Assembly: GCF_002051585.1 (NCBI RefSeq)
Contig: NZ_MZGX01000008.1
Coordinates: forward strand, 1 to 64,000
Direction: 5' to 3'
Source of the DNA: Ruminiclostridium hungatei
GTDB lineage: Bacteria > Bacillota > Clostridia > Acetivibrionales > DSM-1351
DNA: 64,000 nt
Shown piece by piece: positions 17,175-24,793 of this stretch (position 1 is its first letter; each line of letters starts with the position of its first letter). The notes beneath the pieces were generated by a model. The model saw only the letters and a program-made list of their open reading frames with translations, made no database searches and had not been told where the DNA came from. The position numbers were made by a program, and so were the translations under genes.

Positions 17175-18017
17175 TCAATATGGATAAACATACTCATTAT
17201 CCGGCTTTTTTGCTTCCTCAACCTTAGCGGCAATAATGGCCGGAATCTTTTCCCCCTTATAGTCAACAGCCTTGATTATGCCTGTCACTTTCAGCCAGGT
17301 ATCCTGCGGGAGCTCCGCAGCCTTGTCATACCGGCACAGCAGGCCTACCGGCTGGAGGTCGGCAGTGCAGCAGGCCATCATCAGCCTGGCTGGAACGAAC
17401 TCGTTATGGGAAAACTCCTTGCTTTTAAATACAAAACCGGTAACCTCCACCTCTCTCCCTTCATATTTTTCCATATTATAGTTTATTTCCTGAAGCCAGT
17501 AAACAAAATCAGCATCATTTACGATTACCGGAGCGGCCGGGTCCAATCCCGCAGTGCCGTCTTCTTCAATTGCAGTAGAATCAGAATCAGTAGAATCAGT
17601 AAAATCAGAAGCAGAATAATCAGGTGTATCTGTTGTTTCAGAGTTTTGGAGAACAACCGCACCGGAATTGCCGGCATTTGCGTTCCGGCTTGTTATCTCT
17701 ACGTCTCCGAAGGCCATTGCAGTAGAGTCCAGTGATTTTGCCGGCAATAAAAATGCAAACAGCAGCGGAATAAGGAAGAACAAATATGGAGTAATATTTA
17801 TCTTCCTTTTGGGCTTGAAAACATCTTTAATAAAAAATAAAGCCGTAACTGCCATTACCAGGCTTCCAAATTTCACATAGGGCACTATTCTGGGATTCAC
17901 ATACAAAAGTATCCTGCCATTTTGAACCAGTATAAAGAAAAACAGCGCAAATCCTGACAGAACAGCTATTCTCAGCAATGCATCCAGATTTATCCTGACC
18001 CAGGGTGAATTAACCAT
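17175..18017 (-). CDS. YcgQ-like membrane subunit (TIGR03943/DUF1980 family)
   Basis: The protein has 280 residues with three or four N-terminal membrane helices (for example IAVLSGFALFFFILVQ and ITPYLFFLIPLLFAFLLPA). A low-complexity Ser/Thr/Asp linker (about 110-160) leads to an extracytosolic C-terminal domain (ADFVYWLQEINYNMEKYEGR, VTGFVFKSKEF, ARLMMACCTADLQP). The ACC motif is conserved in this family and may bind metal. In Bacillus the homologue is encoded next to the YcgR permease. It is the last of three genes read from the palindromic operator at 20913-20957. A metal-uptake role is inferred from family and context. GAGGAGATGGGTTT precedes the ATG. Confidence 0.8.
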   Translation of the reverse strand: MVNSPWVRINLDALLRIAVLSGFALFFFILVQNGRILLYVNPRIVPYVKFGSLVMAVTALFFIKDVFKPKRKINITPYLFFLIPLLFAFLLPAKSLDSTAMAFGDVEITSRNANAGNSGAVVLQNSETTDTPDYSASDFTDSTDSDSTAIEEDGTAGLDPAAPVIVNDADFVYWLQEINYNMEKYEGREVEVTGFVFKSKEFSHNEFVPARLMMACCTADLQPVGLLCRYDKAAELPQDTWLKVTGIIKAVDYKGEKIPAIIAAKVEEAKKPDNEYVYPY

Positions 18018-18075
18018 AAACCCATCTCCTCACCAAAGTCAATTACTACCGGCTTTCAGCCGATAGTAATTGACT

Positions 18076-19695
18076 TTATAAAATCACTGTAATTATTGTG
18101 GTTAAAAATAAAAGTATAATAAACGCCAATACAAATAACACAAATACCAGCTTAAATACAAACCTTTTACTGAAATTTCCCAGCAGTACAAGAAAATTCT
18201 TTATGTCAAGCATTGGCCCGAGTACCATAAAGCCCATAACAGCTCCTATGGGAAACTGGTTTATAAAGGTCCTGCCTATGAAGGCGTCAGAGGTGGAGCA
18301 TACTGAAAGTACAAACGCTGCCAGCATCATAATTAGCAGCGAAACTACATAGCCTCCGCCTAAATCCGAAAAAATATTTTTGGGCACCATTACCTGAACT
18401 ATACTGGAAAGCAGCGCTCCAATTATAAGAAACCTTCCCACCTGGAAGAACTCCGCACCTGCATGCCTGAAAACCGCCTCAACCTTGCCTTTAGGCCCGG
18501 TTATAGCCGTATTGTCCATGCAGTAACCGCATCTGCAGGAATAATTTGCATACCCGTCTATTGTAATTTTTCTTTCCTCGGGAAAGAACCAAAAGGTCAC
18601 ACCCACTGCCAAAGCCACAGCTACACCTAAAAAAACCCGGTAAACAGCAATGGAGGGTTGTCCCGGGAAAGCATACAGGGTGGACGCTATTGACAGAGGA
18701 TTAACCAGCGGCGCAGCCAGCATGAAGGTTACTGCGGTGTGAAGGGGAACTCCCTTTTTCACAAGTCTTGCAGCTACAGGCACAATAGAGCAGTCACAAA
18801 CCGGAAACAGAAAACCTGCAAGAATCGCAGCAATAAAACCCAGTCCTGTCCTTCTGGGAAACAGGCTCACCAGTTTTTCTCCTGGAATAATAACCTGTAT
18901 AACGGAGGAAACCAGTACTCCAATCAATATAAATGGGAAAGCCTGGATCAAAATGCTTAAAAATACCGTATTCAATGTCTGAAAACGTGATAAGTCAATA
19001 TTAACAGGCCCGGTTCCTGCGGTTCTTAAGGCAATAGACGCCAGATAGACTGCAGCAAAGGCCAGAAATATCATTGTGATGGTCTCTAAAGGCTTATTTG
19101 GTTTTCCTGCACCCTCTGAAAAAATTTCTTTCTGGGCGGCAAGTTCAACACCCTCAGAGTTATTTATAATTACAGCCGATTTGTTAATGGCCTTAAGGGC
19201 TCTTTCCATATGCTTCAGCCTATCTTTTTCCATGTCACAGGAATTATTTATAACAATAAAATCGCTGTTGAAGATCTGCTCGGTCAGGATGCCTCCCATG
19301 TTGCTCATAAAAAGCTCAAAGGTGTCTGCATCTATCATATGGATTATTTTATTTACAATGCAATACTTATGTATGCTGCGGTGCTGGAATACCTCCAAAA
19401 GCTGCTCCAGGCTCCCTGTTCCATTGTGCTCGATTATAATCCTTTCTGGTTGGCAGGTTTTTATAATTCCCAGGATATACTTCACATCCATATTGTTTCC
19501 CCTTGTTACACACCCGGTGTCAATGGCCTTCCCCTGCAACAGGCTCCCATCTATTGCGGTTTCACCCATTTCACATTGAATTATAAAAGTTCTGCGGGAT
19601 TGTATTTCTTCATTTTCCAGCAATTTATTTATAACAGTAGTTTTTCCCGACCCCAAAAAGCCTGTAATTATATCCACTTGTGTTTTCATTTTCAT
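18076..19695 (-). CDS. Fusion of a CobW-like NTPase and a YcgR/DUF318-type permease
   Basis: The first 185 residues form a P-loop domain of the CobW/COG0523 type, with Walker A GFLGSGKTT and IIEHNGTG. The family's CxCC metal motif is missing: the matching place reads DTGCVTRGN. Residues about 205-539 are a polytopic DUF318 permease with paired halves and the signatures FLFPVCDCSIVPVAAR and SVCSTSDAFIGRTF. A cysteine cluster CRCGYC sits on the loop between the halves. The two modules are usually separate proteins. The fusion may couple nucleotide hydrolysis directly to transport, or the NTPase part may only be a metal sensor. It lies between a canonical CobW gene and the YcgQ-like gene. Confidence 0.8.
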   Translation of the reverse strand: MKMKTQVDIITGFLGSGKTTVINKLLENEEIQSRRTFIIQCEMGETAIDGSLLQGKAIDTGCVTRGNNMDVKYILGIIKTCQPERIIIEHNGTGSLEQLLEVFQHRSIHKYCIVNKIIHMIDADTFELFMSNMGGILTEQIFNSDFIVINNSCDMEKDRLKHMERALKAINKSAVIINNSEGVELAAQKEIFSEGAGKPNKPLETITMIFLAFAAVYLASIALRTAGTGPVNIDLSRFQTLNTVFLSILIQAFPFILIGVLVSSVIQVIIPGEKLVSLFPRRTGLGFIAAILAGFLFPVCDCSIVPVAARLVKKGVPLHTAVTFMLAAPLVNPLSIASTLYAFPGQPSIAVYRVFLGVAVALAVGVTFWFFPEERKITIDGYANYSCRCGYCMDNTAITGPKGKVEAVFRHAGAEFFQVGRFLIIGALLSSIVQVMVPKNIFSDLGGGYVVSLLIMMLAAFVLSVCSTSDAFIGRTFINQFPIGAVMGFMVLGPMLDIKNFLVLLGNFSKRFVFKLVFVLFVLAFIILLFLTTIITVIL

Positions 19696-19759
19696 ACTTA
19701 CCTCTGCTTACTCCCTGTACTCCATTATCCCATTTAAAGGCCTTCCGGCCCATACGCCC

Positions 19760-20809
19760 TCAGGCACAAACTCTGAACAAGCTGCTCAGTTCCACACGTT
19801 TTAAATCCCTGCCTATTACACACAACCTGCCAGTGTAGTCTGCGGACGCATTTTTTATTTCAATCTCACCTGGCACATAATCAAACTGTATCCATTTGTT
19901 TTCACTTGTCTTGAGGATACCTTTAGCCCTCAATATTATCCCATAGTCTTTCTCATTTGCCAGAGCATTTAAAACAGTCTTTAGGGCTGCCTCACTATAT
20001 TCCTTTGGCGTTTCAACGCCCCAAACCTCAAAAAAGTCATCGGCACTGTGATTATGAGTGCTGCTGGTATGGTTGTGGTCTTGGGTATGGTCATGTCCAT
20101 GGTGGTGGATATGACTGCCTCCGCAGCCGCATTTGCAGCCTGCCGTATGGTTATGCCTCTTGATGGCCACTTTCCGGGTTTCCATCAACTGCCTTTCAAG
20201 AGACAGTGCCGCATCCTGTTCTGCCACACCTATTACCAGTTCTGCAGGGATGCTTTCCCAGGGAGTTGTTATAATATTTGCATTGGGATTCAAGCTTTTG
20301 ATACTATCCGCCGTTTTTTCAAGCCTATTGCTGTCTGCTTTCTGTGTCCTGCTCAAAACAACTGTTTTCGCGTTCTTGACCTGATTCTCGTAAAATTCAC
20401 CGAAATTGGATATATATATTTGATATTTGAGTACATCTATTACGGAAATAACCATATTAAGCTCAACCAAATCCTGTAATCCAGGTGCTTTGCAGGCCTT
20501 CACCACATCTGAGAGCTTTCCTACCCCCGAGGGCTCAATTATAAGCCGGTCAGGAGCATACTGCCGGATAACCTCTTCAACAGCCTTTCCAAAATCCCCT
20601 GCAAGAGTACAGCAAATACAGCCGGAATTGATTTCTTTAACCTGGATGCCTGAGTTTTTAAGGATGCCGCCGTCAATCCCCACTTCTCCGAACTCATTTT
20701 CAATAATAACGACCTTTTCCTTGTATAATGCTTCTTCCAGCAGTTTTTTTATCAATGTGGTCTTTCCTGCGCCCAGAAACCCGGATATGATATCAACTTT
20801 CGTTTTCAT
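19760..20809 (-). CDS. CobW/COG0523-family GTPase, putative zinc metallochaperone
   Basis: The protein has 349 residues with Walker A GFLGAGKTT (9-17), the metal-binding GCICC motif (about 63-67), IEPSGVGK, and a C-terminal CobW domain. Between the two domains lies a His/Cys-rich stretch (CKCGCGGSHIHHHGHDH and more histidines to about residue 255), typical of zinc-handling members. COG0523 GTPases deliver zinc to target proteins during starvation. It is the first gene behind a strong palindrome (20913-20957) and heads a three-gene operon with the permease fusion and the YcgQ-like subunit. AAGGAGG precedes the ATG. Confidence 0.88.
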   Translation of the reverse strand: MKTKVDIISGFLGAGKTTLIKKLLEEALYKEKVVIIENEFGEVGIDGGILKNSGIQVKEINSGCICCTLAGDFGKAVEEVIRQYAPDRLIIEPSGVGKLSDVVKACKAPGLQDLVELNMVISVIDVLKYQIYISNFGEFYENQVKNAKTVVLSRTQKADSNRLEKTADSIKSLNPNANIITTPWESIPAELVIGVAEQDAALSLERQLMETRKVAIKRHNHTAGCKCGCGGSHIHHHGHDHTQDHNHTSSTHNHSADDFFEVWGVETPKEYSEAALKTVLNALANEKDYGIILRAKGILKTSENKWIQFDYVPGEIEIKNASADYTGRLCVIGRDLKRVELSSLFRVCA

Positions 20810-20912
20810 GGGATATAAGCCTCCTTATGGCTAAAAGGGTGTTAGCAGCCCTCTTATATTCTATTTGTCCATTATGGATTTTATTTCTTCAATTATTTCT
20901 CCGCATAAAAAA

Positions 20913-20957
20913 ATTATATATAAATGCAAATGCCAATCATTTGCATTTATATATAAT
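20913..20957 (-). promoter_or_regulatory. Perfect 20-bp inverted repeat, putative Zur/Fur-type operator
   Basis: ATTATATATAAATGCAAATG and its exact reverse complement flank CCAAT. The core ATGCAAATG-N5-CATTTGCAT is a Fur-family-style dyad, and the outer TATATATAAT halves could provide -10 elements in both directions. It lies about 105 bp upstream of the CobW gene. The metal-regulator assignment is inferred from the genes it precedes. Confidence 0.65.
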
Positions 20958-21036
20958 ATAATTTACCAACGTGAAATATGCAAGGCTTTTATATAAAAAT
21001 TGCTTTCCTACCGGAATGACAGTTACCGTATTTGCC

Positions 21037-21114
21037 CTATTGTGGGGCTTTTCCTCCGGGAAATGCAGTTATTATTCCCAGCAGATATTGTTTCAGACAT
21101 TGGGCTTCAAAATC
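21037..21114 (-). pseudogene. Dockerin C-terminal remnant
   Basis: A 25-codon minus-strand frame ends DFEAQCLKQYLLGIITAFPG and a few more residues, then TAG. The part FKQYLLGII occurs in the GH44 dockerin and NITAFP in the protease dockerin of this window, so this is the last helix of a dockerin. No calcium repeat and no start codon remain. It lies downstream of the esterase gene in the same direction. Confidence 0.45.
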
Positions 21115-21188
21115 CTTATGATAAAAGCTGGTAGCGGCAGAAATCAAAAGACTTCCTCCGATTATCGCTTTATGACCTGATAAATATA

Positions 21189-21206
21189 CCTGCAACCGCT
21201 TGCAGG
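21189..21206 (-). terminator. Hairpin directly after the esterase stop
   Basis: CCTGCAA and TTGCAGG pair around a 4-base loop, beginning one base past the TAG of the esterase gene. The T-tract is poor, so termination strength is uncertain. Confidence 0.4.
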
Positions 21207-21998
21207 CTACCCTTCAACAATCCACGAAATTCCCTTTTCGATATAGGTGTTCCAGAAATTCCAGTCATGTACTCCTGAATCCTCCACATAGGTATGCATG
21301 ATATTGCGGGAAACCAGGAAATCATGAAACTGCCTGTTCTCTTCCAGCAAAAAGTCCTCGGTGCCGCAAGCCATGTATATTTGGGGAATCTCTGCCTTCC
21401 TGCCCTTAAGCTCATCTATGAGAGCCTCCGGGTCCTTGTCACTGCCAATAAGCTGGTCCAGGTCCCCGAAAACTCTTCTGTAATAAGGATAATCAGCTAC
21501 GGGACCTTTAAAATCAACCGGAATTCCGGCAATGCCCCTTGTAATAAGCGCAGATGAAAGTGCAATAATCCTGCTGAAGTTTTCAGAATACTTAAGCCCG
21601 TTTCTGACAGCTCCATAGCCGCCCATGGAGTAGCCTCCTATATAGGTATCGTCCCTTTTTTCGGACAGCCTGAACATCTGACGGGTGGTCTCAACAAGCT
21701 CCTTACCCACAAACTCACCATACAGAGCCCCTATGTCTGTGTCGTCCAGATAAAAATTATTATCTCCCGAAGGCATGAAAACCGCCAGGTTGTTTTTCAT
21801 CGCAAACTCCTGGATTCTCGATCCGCAAATCCAATCCATGTAACTGCCTGTATACCCATGCAAAAGATAGAGGGACCTGAAAGGCCTTATTTCCTTTTCC
21901 TGCTCCGGGGTGTTATAGTCGTCCACAGGAATGAGAGCATTAAAGCTCACATGCCTGTTTAAGGCCTTGGAAAAATAATTAACCTGCAAAAAAGCCAT
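21207..21998 (-). CDS. Esterase of the tributyrin-esterase (EstA / esterase D) family
   Basis: The protein has 263 residues, no signal peptide, and an alpha/beta-hydrolase fold. The oxyanion region is LYLLHGYTGSYMDW, the nucleophile serine is in GGYSMGGYGAVRNG (about 141-155), the acid is in CGTEDFL and the histidine in SGVHDWNFW near residue 245. Members hydrolyse short acyl esters, and relatives remove acetyl or feruloyl groups from plant polysaccharides. A carbohydrate esterase role would suit this organism but is inferred. AAGGAGAATGAAAA precedes the ATG. It lies between a sialate O-acetylesterase remnant and a dockerin remnant. Confidence 0.8.
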   Translation of the reverse strand: MAFLQVNYFSKALNRHVSFNALIPVDDYNTPEQEKEIRPFRSLYLLHGYTGSYMDWICGSRIQEFAMKNNLAVFMPSGDNNFYLDDTDIGALYGEFVGKELVETTRQMFRLSEKRDDTYIGGYSMGGYGAVRNGLKYSENFSRIIALSSALITRGIAGIPVDFKGPVADYPYYRRVFGDLDQLIGSDKDPEALIDELKGRKAEIPQIYMACGTEDFLLEENRQFHDFLVSRNIMHTYVEDSGVHDWNFWNTYIEKGISWIVEG

Positions 21999-22021
21999 TT
22001 TTCATTCTCCTTATTTAAAAT

Positions 22022-22206
22022 TTATGATAATTTTAACCATTCTCCTTTTGCATCGGCAGAGGTCTTATAGACCTTGTCCATAAACCTTACAAGTAATTTT
22101 TCAGCAGGAGGAGCCCAGCCCCATATCCTTATTTCTGCATTTCTTTGTAATACCATGCCGTCGCTTATCAGGCGGGGAGCTTTATTTTAGTCTGATTACC
22201 GATCAT
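22022..22206 (-). pseudogene. N-terminal remnant of a sialate O-acetylesterase-type gene
   Basis: After a GAGAGG site an ATG opens MIGNQTKIK. One base is then missing and the next frame reads PRLISDGMVLQRNAEIRIWG, then WAPPAEKLLVRFMDKVYKTS and GEWLKLS before a stop. This is the start of the sialate/acetylxylan O-acetylesterase family, whose hallmark is ISDGMVLQR. Only about 60 of the usual 500 or more residues remain; the catalytic domain is gone. It directly follows the HtrA-like gene and precedes the esterase gene. Confidence 0.7.
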
Positions 22207-22218
22207 ATGAGCCTCTCT

Positions 22219-24615
22219 TTAGTCCGCTACAGTGAGAATTGAATAATTGTCCAAAATTAATGCAGCTTTATCAACTGTATTTTTCTTAACTGAAATATAA
22301 TAAGTTCCCCCGGACAAGGTTGCAGTTATTTTCTGAACACTGTACTCCCCTTCCTCCACAGCAAGGGTACTTTTAGACAACTCTCTGCCGTCCTTGTCCA
22401 ACAGGGTCAGGTTCATGGCTTTAGCGGCTGAAGTACTGTCCCCTGAAACAAAAAGTCCGAAGAAGGAAACGGAGGTATCCTTTTCCAATGTAAATTTAAA
22501 ATAGTCTACATCCTTCCCATCACCAATATTGCCGCTTATGGACTGGTCGGGCAAGAAGTAGTTGGCCGCAGGAATACTGTTGTTATTCTCAAATTCCTGC
22601 AAGGTATTGTCATAGTTGTTGACGATGCCTAAGGGTATGGCGCGGGAAGATTTATACAGCTCCTTGATATAGTTTATGGGAATAGCAAAATTAATATTCT
22701 GTGCTCCCGAAAGAGTCATGGATGTAATGCCTATAACATTTCCGCTCATATTAAAGAGCGGTCCGCCGCTGCTTCCTGCGGATATTGAAGCCGTAGTCTG
22801 TATGAAATCAATGCCAAAGAATTTTCTCCTGCCGCTGACAATACCGTTGGATACCGTATTCTGAAGCTCCATGGGATTACCGATTGCCAGTACATCTTCA
22901 GCCAGTTCTATTCTGTCTGAGTCTGAAAGTCTGAGAACAGGCAAGCCCTTTGCGTCCTTCAGGTGCAATAGTGCTATATCCTTCAATTCACTGTAATTGA
23001 GCACATAGTCAACCTCATAACTGGAATTATTGTCAAATATACATTTTATGGCGGCTGCTCCGCTTATAACATGGAAGTTTGTGGCGATTACCCCGTTCTC
23101 CTGAATATTAAAGCCGCTGCCAGAGGCAATTAAATTTTCGTTATCATCAAATATTTTGATATGTACTACCGCATTTTTCTGCCTGGCAATTTCCTTTGCA
23201 GCTAAAAGTCCTGTTTCAGGATTTGGTGCCGTCAGGTTCCCTGGAGTATATTCAGGCAATATATGGGAGTCTGCGAGCCTGAGTATATCAACAGTATTGC
23301 CTGTCAAGTCAAACTTTTGTTTAAGCTGTCCGTCCGCTTTTATCCTGTACTCAGTATTCAGCCCCTCATAATCCTCCGAAAAAATGGTGTAATACAGCCA
23401 ATCATTGGACTGGTTGAGGTATTCTCCCATGGAGTAACCTATTTTGGTCCTGACACGTTGATTTTCATCCAGCCTGTACAGGTTTCCCGAAAAATCCGAG
23501 TAGTATATGGTTTTTCCTATGCTATTCATAGCATTTACCCTTGCCTGAATTATGGAGCTTTTATTCCTGCCGCTCTGGTCAACCTTGTTAATGGTATATT
23601 TTACGCCGTCATATGCTTCATAATATATCCAATTGTCTGACTTGACCATAATAGTGCCGATGACAGCATCCTCTGCCAGCTTTTTGACATCAGTCCCGCC
23701 GGTTCTCATCTTAAACAGGTTTTTATCGTTGGACTTCTGATAATATATCCAGCCATCCTCCACAATCATACCGGTCAGGGAGTCATTGCCCAGCCTTTTT
23801 TTACCCTTTCCGTCCACTCTCATTTTGTAAAGCTTGTTGTTGTCGCTTTCATTTATGTAATAAAGCCATTCTCCTGATAAATTGAGGTATGATATCTTGT
23901 CTGTCAACAGCTTGGTTTTTGAGCTCCCGTCAGTTTTTACCTTATACAGGCGCAGCTTTTCCTCCGCAGATGCATAATAATCATTTACATAATATATCCA
24001 GTCTTTGTAAATGTTCAAGCAGCTTACAGTGGGGGTCAAAAGCTTTACTCTCTGACTGTCATCATTTTTTATCTTATAAAGTCCGCTGTTATCAAGGGAA
24101 ACATAGGACCATTCCCCACCCGGAGCTACATAGCCGTAATTTGATATATTGCCGGAGGTATTTCCCCCCTTTTCGGAATTTTTTAAGGAGATACTTGCAG
24201 TGTTTGTACTTTTGTTCCAGTTGAAATCAAATCCAAAGGTATTGCACACAAATTCAAGGGGGATAAACATTTGTTTGCCTATTACCCCGGGAGCCTTTGG
24301 CAGCTTGACGGACTTTCCATTCAAAAGCCCTTTTGTGCTGCCCTGCGTCATCTGAAGGTTCTTGCCCTCCTTTGACACTGCAATGGTTTTCGTTTTGGTA
24401 TTAAAGTCGTAAACCGTATCAAGGCTGTCCAGTATTGAATTCATAGGAGCCATCAGGACTCCGGCATCTGAAACCGGGGAAGTGCCGAGAGTCAGAGGTT
24501 CCCCTCTGAAATTAATCTTTATGGAAGGTACTGCAGCATTTGCACAGGTTGAAGAAATGATGGTGAAAACAAAAAGCATGAGCAGTATGACATACTTACT
24601 TTTTTTTGAATGCAT
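22219..24615 (-). CDS. Secreted HtrA-like serine protease with stalk and beta-propeller domains
   Basis: The protein has 798 residues. A signal peptide is followed by a copper-amine-oxidase N-like domain (about 35-150, ending MFIPLEFVCNTFGFDFNWN). A DUF5050-type set of WIYY/WLYY repeats (about 165-430) is probably a beta-propeller. The trypsin-like domain (about 475-660) has His in NFHVISG, Asp in KDIALLHL and Ser in AGSSGGPLF. A PPC-like beta domain (about 690-795) ends the protein. There is no PDZ domain. It is probably an extracellular or cell-wall quality-control protease in which the propeller replaces PDZ for substrate recognition; this role is inferred. GGAGGATCATT precedes the ATG. 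Confidence 0.82.
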   Translation of the reverse strand: MHSKKSKYVILLMLFVFTIISSTCANAAVPSIKINFRGEPLTLGTSPVSDAGVLMAPMNSILDSLDTVYDFNTKTKTIAVSKEGKNLQMTQGSTKGLLNGKSVKLPKAPGVIGKQMFIPLEFVCNTFGFDFNWNKSTNTASISLKNSEKGGNTSGNISNYGYVAPGGEWSYVSLDNSGLYKIKNDDSQRVKLLTPTVSCLNIYKDWIYYVNDYYASAEEKLRLYKVKTDGSSKTKLLTDKISYLNLSGEWLYYINESDNNKLYKMRVDGKGKKRLGNDSLTGMIVEDGWIYYQKSNDKNLFKMRTGGTDVKKLAEDAVIGTIMVKSDNWIYYEAYDGVKYTINKVDQSGRNKSSIIQARVNAMNSIGKTIYYSDFSGNLYRLDENQRVRTKIGYSMGEYLNQSNDWLYYTIFSEDYEGLNTEYRIKADGQLKQKFDLTGNTVDILRLADSHILPEYTPGNLTAPNPETGLLAAKEIARQKNAVVHIKIFDDNENLIASGSGFNIQENGVIATNFHVISGAAAIKCIFDNNSSYEVDYVLNYSELKDIALLHLKDAKGLPVLRLSDSDRIELAEDVLAIGNPMELQNTVSNGIVSGRRKFFGIDFIQTTASISAGSSGGPLFNMSGNVIGITSMTLSGAQNINFAIPINYIKELYKSSRAIPLGIVNNYDNTLQEFENNNSIPAANYFLPDQSISGNIGDGKDVDYFKFTLEKDTSVSFFGLFVSGDSTSAAKAMNLTLLDKDGRELSKSTLAVEEGEYSVQKITATLSGGTYYISVKKNTVDKAALILDNYSILTVAD

Positions 24616-24690
24616 AATGATCCTCCAGTATTGGAATTATGATTGCCATGAAGCCATTATTAATTATTGAACCTTTGCCGGTATATGGAA

Positions 24691-24708
24691 CCGCCTTAAT
24701 TATGGCGG
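24691..24708 (-). terminator. Small hairpin after the vWA cluster
   Basis: CCGCC and GGCGG pair around TTAATTAT, about 90 bp past the last gene of the cluster and before the HtrA-like gene. The stem is short and the T-tract weak. The minus-strand sequence just upstream of it (TATAATTGG) may be the -10 of the HtrA-like gene. Confidence 0.3.
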
Positions 24709-24793
24709 CGTGAATATTATCCAATTATAGTATAATTCTGGATATGTTTCAACAAGATTCGCCATTATGCTGCTTTATTTGCTTTTATATAAC

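Noticed and set aside
20971..21180. Plus-strand ORF of 69 codons
   Set aside because: It is antisense to the dockerin remnant and has no ribosome site or conserved motif.
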